Below the pieces are notes generated by a model. That model did no database searches. It had not been told where the DNA came from and saw nothing but the letters and a program-made list of their open reading frames with translations. Shown here one piece after another: positions 38,366 through 49,600 of a stretch of 64,000 bases of DNA. Numbering within the stretch: the stretch's first letter is position 1; each line of letters begins with the position of its first letter. Source of the DNA: CAWGYT01 sp963826795 (GTDB taxonomy: Bacteria > Planctomycetota > Planctomycetia > Pirellulales > Pirellulaceae); contig CAWGYT010000015.1 in assembly GCA_963826795.1 (NCBI GenBank), positions 1 to 64,000 on the forward strand, in the 5' to 3' direction. A program made the translations under genes and the position numbers.

Positions 38366-39771
38366 GACTTCTGCTTCGAGGGCACAGCGAACAGCGCGAA
38401 TTCCAACACGGCTTGCTTGGTCGGCAAATTCACCTGCAGAAACTTCTGGCCCACCAGCGTCTCTTTGTTGCCGAGATAGTGATCGGCGAAACGCAGCGCC
38501 AGCGTTTGCTCGGCTAACACGTCTTTCCAGGCGGCATTTTGCGGGTTGCGGCGAATCTCGTAAAAGATCCAGCCCTGGTGAATCGGCAAGACAGTGGGTG
38601 GATTGTCCACAAAGTCATGCTCGACGTCCGGAATGGAGTACTGGAAGATCGTGTCCACCTTGCTCTCACTGCCCATCTTCCAGTCCAACACGCCGGGCTC
38701 AAGCAGCTTTCGACACTCGTCCTTGTTGACGTTGCGACCGTTGACTCCCACGAACCATTGCCAGCCCGAATGCAGCCAATCGGCCTTGATCGCAACTCGC
38801 ATTCCGAGCGGCCGGCCCTCAAAAGGACGTTGTTCGTAGGGGATCTCGCCGCCGCCACCGACCAACTCGCGAATCTTGATCTGGACCCATCGAAAAATCG
38901 TCGCCAGGTCATCGTGGTCATAGTTGGGGAATTCGGGAGGTCGTCGCGACGAATGGAAAATAGAGAGCATGCCAACCACGCGGCACAGCTCCGTGAACGC
39001 GTGGAAAGGATGGACACCGCGGGCAAACGTCAAACAGTGCAACACGGCATACGCCTGGTTCAGCACGTTCAACTTCAAGAGTGTCTCCACCGCCTGCTCG
39101 TCCTGGCTGCTGAACGAGAGCTTGCTTTCGCGGACCCGCTGACTGAACAACTCGATATTCCGCCCGACGAAGTCGTAGATTTCTCGCAGGATCCCGATTT
39201 GCAGCGTCTCCCACGCCTCGACGCACAGCAGGGGGGGAAAATACTCCGGATCCAGCACGGGCGTCGGACGCTCGGCGCTCGATCGTTGGACCCGAGCGAT
39301 CGGCAATGATTCGTAGCCCGGCATCTCGCTCGTCGCGAGCACCACCCGCAGCTCCTGAAACTGAATCTCCTGCTCGTTGCCGCCGCGGCTTTCATCCGGG
39401 ATCTTCAGCAAGACCTCCTCGAAACGCTCTCCCACGTTGGGACGGCCCAGACGCAGCTTGGGAATGGCCAAGTAGATCGTCACCTCGGACTCGGTCGCGA
39501 AGATCTCTTTCAGGTCCAGCCGATCCGGTTCCTGACCCGTCGCCAGATCCAAAATCAAGCCGTCGCGCAGCCGCGCTTGAAGGCGCGAGACCTGGACCTG
39601 CCCATTGGCCAGCGCCTCGTCGCTGATCTCGATCAGACGCAAGCCATAGTTGTAAGGATTGTCATAGCGCAGCGACGTCGCCACCAGCTCGGACCAGTAT
39701 CGATCGCCCGCCTGGAGATGCTGGGGGCGGAGGAACATTCCCTCGGTCCAATGAACGGGGCGATGCTGCAT
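38362..39771 (-). CDS. tssK: T6SS baseplate-membrane linker TssK
   Basis: This 469-residue ImpJ/VasE protein ties the baseplate to TssL/TssM. It opens RPVHWTEGMFLRPQHLQAGDRYW, the family signature, and contains YNYGLRLIEI and a C-terminal part with PIHQGWIFYEI. The frame is intact. It is the first gene of the minus-strand T6SS run and is divergent from the caspase-like gene at 40046. Confidence 0.95.
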   Translation of the reverse strand: MQHRPVHWTEGMFLRPQHLQAGDRYWSELVATSLRYDNPYNYGLRLIEISDEALANGQVQVSRLQARLRDGLILDLATGQEPDRLDLKEIFATESEVTIYLAIPKLRLGRPNVGERFEEVLLKIPDESRGGNEQEIQFQELRVVLATSEMPGYESLPIARVQRSSAERPTPVLDPEYFPPLLCVEAWETLQIGILREIYDFVGRNIELFSQRVRESKLSFSSQDEQAVETLLKLNVLNQAYAVLHCLTFARGVHPFHAFTELCRVVGMLSIFHSSRRPPEFPNYDHDDLATIFRWVQIKIRELVGGGGEIPYEQRPFEGRPLGMRVAIKADWLHSGWQWFVGVNGRNVNKDECRKLLEPGVLDWKMGSESKVDTIFQYSIPDVEHDFVDNPPTVLPIHQGWIFYEIRRNPQNAAWKDVLAEQTLALRFADHYLGNKETLVGQKFLQVNLPTKQAVLEFALFAVPSKQKS

Positions 39772-40045
39772 GAATCCTAGAATCCTTACCCGCCGCTCAC
39801 CCGTAAGACACGGCGATTCGACCGGTTCACTTGGCCTGGTTCACTTGGCCTGGTTCCGTGGGCCTCGGCGCATGGGTCACCGGATCAAGACCACCCATCG
39901 ACGAATCGTGCGCTTCGTCGACGGGCTTCGGTTGCGTGCGTTGGTTCACGTGGTCTAGAATCGGACAGATGATCGTGCGCGTTGCGCGGACAATCTTCCC
40001 CCCCTTCCGCCGCCACATCGTAACGAATGAGCGGGGCCGACTGCA
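39772..40045. promoter_or_regulatory. divergent region between tssK and the caspase-like gene
   Basis: This 274-bp region must carry the promoters for the T6SS run and for the plus-strand envelope module. It contains a 14-bp direct repeat (GGTTCACTTGGCCT, 39824-39851, with a partial third copy), a possible binding site for a regulator. No clear -10 element was identified. Confidence 0.4.
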
Positions 40046-41260
40046 ATGGCCAGAAGCGATGATTCTTCCTCGCGAAATCGCAGCTCCTGGCGAGGTTCGG
40101 CCGCGCCCCGCGTGACATCGACCGGGACGGCCCGCCGACGTTGGGGATGGCTGTTGCTTTCCCTGACCCTGCTCGCCAGCATTCTCTATGTGCTGATTTC
40201 GTTTTTCTTCGCGCGAGCTCGCACCCACGTGGTCACCGTCGTCACGCGGGAAGTCCGCGGGCTCGAGTCGGTTCCTCCGATCCTTTTCGCGCGGGAAGAT
40301 CTGCAGCCGCTCGAGCGTTACCCACGCCTGGCCCCGCTGGCAGCCGTCGACCAGCTCAGCTCAAGCCAGCTCGACGAACTGGGAAATCGGCTCGCACGGC
40401 TGAAGATCGCGAGGAAAGACTGCCTGGTGCTGTACGTCAGCGCACAGGGCATCGTCCGCGACGGCGAGCCTTTTTTGATCGACCAGGACTTCGACGTGCG
40501 AGACAATCCGTCCGCCGCATTCTCACTCGAACAGCTCCTGACGACGCTGGATGATTGTCCGGCGGCAACGAAGTTGCTGGTCTTGGACGCAGGCAATATT
40601 GTATCGGACCCGACCGTCGGCCTTCCGTTCAACTACTTTCCCGTCGCCGCGGCGGACAAGGTGCAGTCCCATGCCGATGATCGGCTGTGGGTCATCCTTT
40701 CCCATGGGCCCGGACAGATCGCCTGCGTGTCGCTCCGCGATCGTCACTCGATCTTCGGCCAGAGTTTCGTCGACGGCATCACGGGCGCCGCGGATGGAGC
40801 GATCCCGACGTCTCCGGTCCGCACGCAAGGCGGACCTGAACAGGACCGCAAAGTGACGCTCGGCGAACTCTATGCCTATGTTCTCACCACCTGCCAACGC
40901 CGCACGCAAGGACTGCAGATACCCCTTCTGATCCAGGGCGGCCAAAAGGCGTCCGAGCTGGACTGGGGCCAGTTAGCGATTGAGGTCGCTCGCGTGCGCG
41001 CCCCGGCGCCCGCGGCGAGCGGCGGGGCGAACGCGGCAAATCCGCCTGACCCTCGCCGCGAAGCACCCCCGCCCGTCTCCACCGAATCCCCCAACGAAAC
41101 ACGCCCCCGGGAAACAACGCCAAACGCCACGCCGCTTGGGAACGAGACCACAAAAACGCCGGCGGAAAATGCGGGTGCAAGCGTCCAGGCGACGGACCAC
41201 GACGCGACCGACCACACCGCGACGACCTCAACGTCGTCCGAAAAGGCAAGTTTGCGATGA
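40046..41260 (+). CDS. membrane protein with a degenerate caspase-like domain (Cys and His lost)
   Basis: 404 residues: a cytoplasmic Arg-rich start, one membrane helix (33-55), a caspase-like fold (about 70-310) and a low-complexity Pro/Thr/Ala tail. The strand that should read S-x-H-G reads VSAQG (132-135) and the strand that should end D-A-C reads LVLDAGN (178-184), so neither catalytic residue is kept. It shares many positions with the domain at 57001 (GITGAADG, KLLVLDAG/KLVIFDSG). The fold would sit outside the cytoplasm. It begins 274 bp from tssK, divergently. Likely a binding or scaffold protein rather than a protease. Confidence 0.65.
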   Translation: MARSDDSSSRNRSSWRGSAAPRVTSTGTARRRWGWLLLSLTLLASILYVLISFFFARARTHVVTVVTREVRGLESVPPILFAREDLQPLERYPRLAPLAAVDQLSSSQLDELGNRLARLKIARKDCLVLYVSAQGIVRDGEPFLIDQDFDVRDNPSAAFSLEQLLTTLDDCPAATKLLVLDAGNIVSDPTVGLPFNYFPVAAADKVQSHADDRLWVILSHGPGQIACVSLRDRHSIFGQSFVDGITGAADGAIPTSPVRTQGGPEQDRKVTLGELYAYVLTTCQRRTQGLQIPLLIQGGQKASELDWGQLAIEVARVRAPAPAASGGANAANPPDPRREAPPPVSTESPNETRPRETTPNATPLGNETTKTPAENAGASVQATDHDATDHTATTSTSSEKASLR

Positions 41261-41299
41261 CAAATCGACGGTTCCATCAGTCACGAGCAGTCATGGGAA

Positions 41300-44200
41300 A
41301 TGAGACGCGGGCGGATCGAACCGTCGGCCAGCGGGGTCGCGCTGGCAATCCTGCTGCTGATCGTGTCGATGGCCGGATGTCGGCGAACGGCCACGGAAGC
41401 ATCGCCGGAGCCTCAGGCAGAGGTCGCACCCGGGGCGCTCCCTCCGGACGGCAACCCGCCGGCCCGCACTCCCGATTTACTGGAGCCCCTGGTCGCGGTC
41501 TGGAACGTACGCGATCAACTGGCTGCCATCCGGCCAGAAGACGGTTGGTCTCCGGCGGAATACGCGCCGCACTTATGGCGGCAACTCAACGCTCGGCTGG
41601 TCGAATTTGGCGCCCGGGCTCGGGGAGGGATCGCCTTCAATCAGTCCGAGCTGGGTGATTTACTCCGACAATACGACGCGGGGCTGCGAGCCTTGCAAGC
41701 ACCCGCGTCGGGCGTACCGCGGGCCGAACCGTGGCAGACCTTGGTCCAGGCCCGCGACCGAATCGCCGCGCGCGAATCGGCGCTCGAAGCCGGCCATTTC
41801 GCCTCGCCTTCGAATGAATTGTCGGCAGTCGGGCTCCTGATTCGCCGACAACAGCGGATCCTCTACGAAACGCCCGATTTCGTCCAGTGGTACGCGCAGG
41901 CGAGTATTCTCGGCAGCCCCTCGGTTTCGTTCGTTCAGGCTCTGAAAGAATTGATCGGCGGGCTGCGGGCATTCAACAGCCAAGTGGGCGATCTCGCCGA
42001 TCGACCACTCACCGAGTCGGCCGCCAGTTCGCTAAGGAGCCAATTCGATCAGGTCGACGCCGCGCTCGGGGCCGTTCGCACCGCGTTCGATGCGGCCTTG
42101 CAGTCGACGATCGAAAATCTCAGCCAACCCCAGGCTCGGATCCAGGCCGAAGCATTTTTGGCGAGCCCTCTGTTGAGCGCCGAGCAACGGCGGCAGTTGA
42201 TTACGGCGCTTTATGCCGCGGCCGAGCCGACCGCACCCTTATCGCAGACAAAAACGCTCCCGGCGTTTCCCGTCCACGACTTTCCTTCGCCGAAGCTCGA
42301 AGCGATTTCCCAAACGCTGGAGCTTGAACGAGCACTGCTGGAGCTGGTCGACGACGATCCTCCCGCAACGCTAATTCGGCAGCTCGCGAGCTCACAATCG
42401 CTCGCGGTCGGAGATTCCGACGAGCGAATTCTGGACCAATTGAGGCGCGTTGGCGACGAATTACAAACGTACTACCGCGAGTTGCCAGCTCGAGTGGCGG
42501 CACAGGCCTCCAGCGAGCGCGGCCAGGCGCGTCGTCTCGCGTTCCTGGTCCGGCCGGCCGATGCGTCGCGGATGACCGCGCAACAGGTCGATGCGATCTT
42601 GCCGAGGCTCGCCATTCGCCCGCCTCAAATCGCGCCGCGGCTGGCCGTGAAGATCCAGACCGCCAGCGTCCCCATCGAGCTCTCCGAAACGGACACGACG
42701 CGGATCCCGATCGCGATCGAATCGAACAACCCCAGCCTGAATCGCGCGTCGCTGAAACTGGACTTCGACGGCCGGCTCGTCCAGCTGCGGCAGGTCGGGT
42801 CCGATCAGGAAATACTTCCCGGGACTGCGCTGGCCGATCTTCCGGTGAGCGCCGAGGATTCGACGGCGGACCGTCAGTCGATCACACTCGAGGCCCTCGC
42901 CTTGCGGCAACGAGCGGGTTCGACCCAGCCCGTATCGATCACACTGCTTGCCACCGCAGGGTCGATCCGTGCCACGCAGGAGATTGTTTGCCGATTGCCG
43001 GGTTCGCGGAGGATCGATCTTCGCGTGCTACCGGCGAGTGCCGTGGAAACCAACTTTAAGAATCGAGATGTCGTGCGGTTGCGCCCGTTCCCGTCGCGGA
43101 CGACGCGGTTCACGCTGCAATTGGTCAACGCAGCCGACGAAGCGAGGCAAGTTGACCTGGCGCTGGTGCGACTCGATCGTCCGCCCCGCGCCAGTTTTCC
43201 GCGGGGGCGACTGGTGATGCCCGATGGAAACCGGTTTGCGGACCTGAACTACAAACCTCGCGATGCGAAGCGGGATATCTTGGCGATCGTCAGCGACCTG
43301 GCGCTGCCCGGCGGCGGCAAAGCGATTCCGATTCCGTTTCAAATTCCCGCCGCGGATGCGGCCGGCGCAGCCCCATCCGCGACCGGGCTGCTGGACAAAT
43401 TGGAAACGTCAAGTCTCGCCCCGTCCGACGTGACGGACGGCATGGCGCTGGTGATTCAAGATAAGCAGACGAGTGACATCGACGTCAAGTGGATCGAGAT
43501 TCGAACCCGCGTTCCGAGCGAATACTTGCAGGCCACCAGCCAGTACGAACCCGACCAAGGACGTCTCTCGATCACGATTGAACCGCTGGATCGTCGCGTG
43601 GAAGGAGAATTGATCCTCCCCTCGAGCGGACCGGGTGAGGCGCCTCCCGTGATCGGAGTCGACTGGGACTTCAAGGCCGTGGACTTAACGAAGAACGTCC
43701 GAGGCAAATTTGGAGCCAGCCTGGATCTGGCGGGGATCTCGCCGGCAGCTACCTCGTCCGACCTGCTGCCCAAAGCCGAGCTCTGGGCCGATGTGCCGTC
43801 GCGAGCGGACGAACTCACCGTCGAGATTCCGCTGACGGTTGACGGTTACCCCCGCGCCTTTGTCCATCAGTTGTCGGTGCATCGAAAGTCAACCGGAAAG
43901 GACTTGCGAATCGATCAACATCGCGTTCGGATTCTTTCCATCACTCATCAGAAGCAAACCTTCTTGACCAACCGAGATCTCTTGTTCGATCTACCCAAAG
44001 ACGCTCCGCCGTTGCGGTACCTCGACGAAGGCCTTGCGGCCGCCTTTCGTCCCAATGATGAAGCACCGATTCTGGTTGGATTCCAAGTCGACGCCCCGCG
44101 AGACACATTCGCCGTGAGTGACGGCAAGACAGCCGCGGTCCAAGTCAGCCTCGCGAGTTTGGGAACTCGCGGACAAGCCTTCAGCCTGTTCGACGACCGA

Positions 44201-45036
44201 GACGTGAGCGTGGGGTTTGGCGGAGCCAGCGCGGACGGCGAGCTGAAGCTTTCGACCAAGGTGAGCGACTTCAACGCGTTTGAAGTTCCGATCGCGCGGC
44301 AGCGCGGCGCGTTACAGTTGGCCGTTCGCACGCGAGACGTGCAGGGCTTCGATTTTGCGAGCGATAGCCGGATGTTGATTCTCGACGACGATCCACCCGA
44401 CATCTCGGTATTCCAACTGGCCAAGCGCGAGGTGTTCGCGGGCGAGCCGATTCTTGTCGAGTGGGAGGCGGTCGACCGTGACAGCGGGTTGAAAAGCGTG
44501 CGGCTGGGCCTGACCGCCGAAGCCGATGCGATCCTGCCGGAAGACGCGAAGACGTTTGATATCAGCGGCCGGGATCCGCCCGCACTTCAATTGCCATCCA
44601 AGGACCCGGGCAACTACTGGGTCCAGGCCGAGTTTACCGATCAGGTCGGCAACCGCGTTCGCAGCGGAGGCCGTGATCGGGATTTCATGCCTGAGCGTGT
44701 GAACGTGAAACCGCCCAAGCCGGCCACGAAAGGCGACGCGACCGCGGAGACGCCGCCCCTCAAAGGCTCGCTCCAGGGCTACGTGATCTTCGGGAGTCTC
44801 GAATCCGGCGCAGCTTGTCAGGAATCACGGTGCGTCTCCAAGGCGACAACGTCGATAAGTCGACGCGAACCGGGCCCGGGGGACGATTCCGGTTTGACGA
44901 CGTCGAGGCGGGCCAGTACGAGCTGAAGGCGAGTGGTGAGCCGCGCGGCAAACCCGCCTCCGGCCAGACGACCAAAGCCATCAAGAAGCCGAGTGACTTT
45001 GCTGGCGAGATCGTCATTCAAATTCAAGCTCCGTGA
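41300..45036 (+). CDS. large predicted lipoprotein with beta-sandwich repeats, one frameshift
   Basis: About 1244 residues. It has a lipoprotein-type signal (ALAILLLIVSMAGC, Cys27), a helical section (about 60-430) and then several beta-rich segments. The end (LSGITVRLQGDNVDKSTRTG, GRFRFDDVEAGQYELKA) resembles a carboxypeptidase-regulatory/SdrB-type domain, reached only after a frame break near 44812. No catalytic domain was seen. It starts 39 bp after the caspase-like gene and is probably in the same operon. The lipobox has Met at -3, so lipidation is likely but not certain. Confidence 0.65.
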
Positions 45037-45296
45037 GACGGACACTCCGGCCAGAACCATCTCCCGCCCATCTCCCCAGGTTGACTCGAAACCCGCGAGC
45101 CGCAGCCTCAACCTAATCCGTCCGCATCGCAATCGATCTCAACTCTCGCGCCAATCGAAGGCGAGAATCTGCAATTTTTTGTCGTGTTGCGCTCGATACT
45201 GGACCTAGGTCTCGCCCGGGAAGATTCCAGCTCGACACGTTTTCCGAGCGGCCTTATTCGCAAACCAGCAAATTCTCGACTGACAAGGAAGTCCCG
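45037..45296. other. 260-bp intergenic region before the outer-membrane barrel
   Basis: No gene is seen. A good ribosome site (AAGGAAG) lies 5-6 bp before the next ATG, but no clear promoter or terminator was recognised. Confidence 0.3.
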
Positions 45297-46532
45297 ATGC
45301 GGATCAAAGCCCGGCTGTTGATGCGGACTCTACTTTGCGGCTGTCTTGCCTCCCCGCTGCTCGCCACAACGGTGCACGCCAACGACGGATGTCAGAGCGT
45401 TGGGTGTCAGGCAGGGGCTTGCGATTGTGGTTGTGGGCTGGGATTCGAATCGTGTGACAGCACGCTGTTTCCGGACACTTCGCTGAGCCCGGAATCCAGT
45501 TACGCGCCTTCAGCGCCGAGCATGGACTTGGCTTCCCCTTCGAGTTCGGCGCCGTCGCTGGCATTCAGTCAGCAGTCGGCGGCGCTCGGTGGGTCCTCGT
45601 TTCCGGGCGTGATGCCCTCGATCGGTGGATACATCGACGACGCCATTATTCGCAGCCGGGTACGAGTGCGATATGACTATTTGAAGAACGCGAGTTTCCC
45701 GGATCGCGCTGAATACTATTACTCACTCAATCAAAACCTTGGCGGCCGGGGTCCTTCGGACTTTGGCGGACTGGGAATTGGCAACCTCGATTTCCAGGAA
45801 ATCCGAACCTATGTCGAATGGGCGATGAGCCCGGCGTTCTCGCTTTTCGGAGAGTTCCCCGTCCGATTCGTGAACGCCGATACGGCGGTTGACGGCGGAG
45901 GGAACGCCTTTATCAATCCCATCTCCGGTCAAGCGAGTGACACGGTGGCGGGCGCCGGCGACATCAGCGCAGGACTCCGGTTCGCACTGATCGCGCGTCC
46001 GGATCAGTACCTCACGACACAGATCCGAGCGACCGCGCCGAGCGGGAATCCGCAGCTCGGTCTGGGAACCGGCCATTCGACGGTGGAGGTTGGCCTGCTC
46101 TTTCAGCAACGGTGCCGCGACCGTTGGACGGTTTTTGGCGAGGTTCAGGACTGGATCGCGATCAACGCCTCGCGCATCGATACCGGTCAGGCGACGAATC
46201 CGAACGCGGCGTTGGATGGTCAACTGTTCGGCGGCAACGTGCTCCGGTACGGACTGGGTCTGGGATACGATGTCTGGACCTCGGGGAATCGCTGCAAGCC
46301 ATCGAGCGTGACGGCCGTCTTCGAGGTCGTGGGATGGTCGGTCCTGGACGGATTCAAGTCGAACGTCCAGCAGGAGATCCTCGACGCTCAGGGCGATACC
46401 ATCATCAACGGCAAGTACGGGTTGCGATTCAACCATCGCCGCAACACGGTCTACCTTGGCTACGGCACGGCATGGACCAACGAGCAATGGTACTCGGATA
46501 TCCTCCGCTTGGAGCTGGGCCACTATTTCTAA
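45297..46532 (+). CDS. outer-membrane beta-barrel protein
   Basis: The 411-residue product has a signal peptide (to about ATTVHA, 28), a Cys-rich then Ser/Pro-rich segment (30-105), and a barrel-like region with alternating strands (RSRVRVRYDYLKNASF, RNTVYLGYGTAW). It ends SDILRLELGHYF, a C-terminal Phe strand that fits the BAM beta-signal. The Cys-rich section (GCQSVGCQAGACDCGCG) is often seen in planctomycete surface proteins. It may be a porin-like or transport barrel. A strong ribosome site precedes the ATG. Confidence 0.7.
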   Translation: MRIKARLLMRTLLCGCLASPLLATTVHANDGCQSVGCQAGACDCGCGLGFESCDSTLFPDTSLSPESSYAPSAPSMDLASPSSSAPSLAFSQQSAALGGSSFPGVMPSIGGYIDDAIIRSRVRVRYDYLKNASFPDRAEYYYSLNQNLGGRGPSDFGGLGIGNLDFQEIRTYVEWAMSPAFSLFGEFPVRFVNADTAVDGGGNAFINPISGQASDTVAGAGDISAGLRFALIARPDQYLTTQIRATAPSGNPQLGLGTGHSTVEVGLLFQQRCRDRWTVFGEVQDWIAINASRIDTGQATNPNAALDGQLFGGNVLRYGLGLGYDVWTSGNRCKPSSVTAVFEVVGWSVLDGFKSNVQQEILDAQGDTIINGKYGLRFNHRRNTVYLGYGTAWTNEQWYSDILRLELGHYF

Positions 46533-46608
46533 GCGAACGACGGCGTTCAGTGCAGGTCGCGGTTTGTCAGCGCAGGCGTGAGTGACCCGTTAGCCGATCT
46601 CACGCGAC

Positions 46609-49600
46609 TTACGGCTCGGACCGGAGCTTCAAATCACGCAGTCCCTCCGGGATGTAGCGCTCGTAGCTCATCGAATTCGGGTAGGTCTGCAGCACGCGTG
46701 CTTCCCGCAAGCTGAGTCGCTGATCGAAGTCCCGCAACTCGTTGTCTTCCGGCTGGAATTCACTGAGGGCTGTCAGCAACTCGGCTTCGGATGGTTTCTT
46801 CTCTGGCAGGAGCCAAGCGAAGCGGAGGACGGCGCCGGGCGAGCGAAGTGGCCAGTCCGCGGGCGGGCATTTCGTTTCGGCACACTGCCGGGCGACGTCC
46901 AGCAACAGCAGGTGGGCTCCGGGCGTTTGGCCCACGAACTCGGTCAGCGTATCGCTGCGAATCGAATCGCGTTCTCGAATCTCGAGATTGGGATTGTTGT
47001 TGGTCGTCAGCAGAAACAGATGCTCTTTCTGGACGAACTCTCCCCCTGTGTAATAAATAATCACGACGTGCTGCGACCGCGGATCCTCTTCCATGCTGCG
47101 GCGAATCGTCCGCTCGATCCGCAACAAGCGGGCCTTGACGCGATTCGGGGCGAGATTGCGATTGGTCGCCACGTTCAGATCGATCCCTGATCGGAAGACG
47201 GGTGTCACGAGGGCCCCGTTTTGTTTCGGATCTCGCTGAGCATCGAGAATGGACATCACTCGGCCGACCAATTGATCACCATCCGCGTTTTCGCCCACGC
47301 CCAAGACGAAAAGGTGCAGTCGATAACGTTCGTTCGGATTCTGGCAATTCACCGTCCTGTCGGCCAACTCCGCCTGAGATTCCTCCAGATCGGGCGCCGA
47401 TGCGGTGAGTCGATTGGTCTGACGACTCAGGAGGATTGGCACCTCCAACTCGCGTTCGAACGTACCTTCTTGGGAGTTCAGTTTGGCGTCTCGCAGCGCC
47501 CCGATTTGCTGAAAGCCATTGACAGCCACGTTCACAAACAGCTGCTGCTCGAGCCGCTCATCGCGCGCACTCCAAATCACGCGACCGCGGAGGAACGCGA
47601 GCGGCTGATCGAACTCCAGCGGCTGACCCTCAACAAACGGCACCAGCTCGCCACCGACGCGGCGCGACAAACCGTCCAGCTTGATTCGAATCGGTTGCGG
47701 ACTTCTGGCGATCGTGACCGAAACCTGTTTGTCTCCGAATGCATTGGCAGCCACCAGCTCAAATTGATTGATACCGATCTGCAAGCGGGCCGGCAGCGTC
47801 CTTTCGTAAATCAGTTGATCGTCTTTCTGCACAGCCCAGGCGGTCAATGCGTCGGCGGTTTCGGTCAGGATCGGGCTTCCCGCCTGACGCAGTTCGAGGC
47901 GGGTCAGCGGCGCCGACGAACGGACCTCGAACCGGAGGGTGTAGTCGGGATCGACGGTCTTGTCACTCCGCGCCGGCGCCAGGAACTGGATTTCCGGCGG
48001 CGGGCTCATAATATTGACGGGAGCCAGGACATTCGGCAACGGATAGACGAACGGCGCCCGCATGCCGGGCACGTGAATTTCCGCCGTCAGAGGCAAATCT
48101 GGCTCTTCGGCCGAAATCGGAACGCGGGCCACGAATCCGCCGCTGACGGGGTCCGGAACAATTTCATCCGGCGGAACTTCTTTGTCGCGGATGAAAAGTC
48201 CGCCCAGGCGAGGCGTATCGATCTTCACGACGCCGACGAGGTCCACTTCCCCGACCTGCTTTTGGTATTCCACGGCAACCTGCGGGCGGAGCATCACGGT
48301 GACGGGGACTGGATCACTGCGTGAACTTCGGGCAGGATTCCAGTCGTAGTGAGCCAAGACGCGCAGATCGTTCTTACCCTCGGTGACCTGAACTCGCCCC
48401 GCAACTGTCCGATTCGCGACCGATGCGGCGGCGTCAATCGGCCCCTCCTGATTGACATCCGCTTGAAACCGCAGCCGCTCCGCGATGGAATCGGGCACGT
48501 CAATGCCCGGCGGAAAATCATATCGAGCCGTAAGGTCCAGGGAACGCTGCGGCTGATCGCTCGGAATCACTCGCTCCTGCTCGCCCGGCAACACGATATC
48601 GAGTTGCGGGAGCGGGGGTTCGTCGCGCACGGTAACGGTCTGAGTGCTGACGACCTGATCGCCCTGCCGAGCCTCGATGTCCAGCTGCAGCGCATTCAGG
48701 GGATCCTCGTGCTGCAAGTCCGCCGCGAAGGTGACCTTGCCATCCGCTCGGATTGTCGGCACCACTTGCTCGCGACTCGCATTGGCTCGCCGCCCAATTA
48801 AGATCACGGAGACGTCGTCCGGCGCGTTGGTCATCTCGCCTCGAAGGACGAAACGTGCACTTTGCGCCGCGACGGTCTGGCGATGCCGCACGTTTTCCGT
48901 CGTGCGATGAGGCTCGGCGATGACGAGCGCTAACTTGGGCGGCAAGACCGGCTGAGGACTTCGTGTGATGCGCAGCGCTTCGACGGTGGTCTCCCGCGCT
49001 CGCGTCTCGTCGGTCGCCTCACGGTTCGTGGCGGCCAGTTCGAATTCGTTCAGTCCTTCTTGCAGCGAGAGGTTGGAAGTGATGGGACCTGCCTGCTGCA
49101 GTTGCCAGCGTTCCAGCACCGTACGCTGCTCGCCGGTGACACGGGAGAGGACGACTTCGACGGGTTCGTCGGCTTTGGGCGGTACAACTTGGGCACGGAG
49201 CGCCAGTTGCCCGTCCGCGACGGTGGCTTGGTTGGACGTATCCAGCGTTGGCGATGCGATCTGAACCTGCGGCGCGGGTGGTTGGTAGCGGACCGTTAGC
49301 TCGCGCTGAAACTGCTGCGGCTGACGTTCATTGGTCGTCAGCACCACGGTGATCGTTCGAGCCGCCCGGCTCCACGCCAGACGCGACAAATCGAATTTCC
49401 AGCCTCGCTGGTCGGTGCGTTGCATCGGACCCGCCACCTGGCCATCCACGGCACATTCGATTTGATTGATTTGCTTGAGCGGAAAATCAAAATTCAGGTC
49501 CAGCGATAGTTCGGCCTGGACCGGATCTTGAATCACCAGGACGTCTCCCGCGGCGGCCGCTTCGAGGCCAAGTTGAGGGAGCGTCAAACTCATGACCGGC

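Noticed and set aside
39831..40115. Plus-strand gene in the tssK divergent region
   Set aside because: It contains the 14-bp repeat, has no ribosome site and overlaps the start of the caspase-like gene.
40046..41260. Active caspase-type protease
   Set aside because: Both catalytic positions are replaced (SAQG and LDAG), so peptidase activity by the usual mechanism is not supported.
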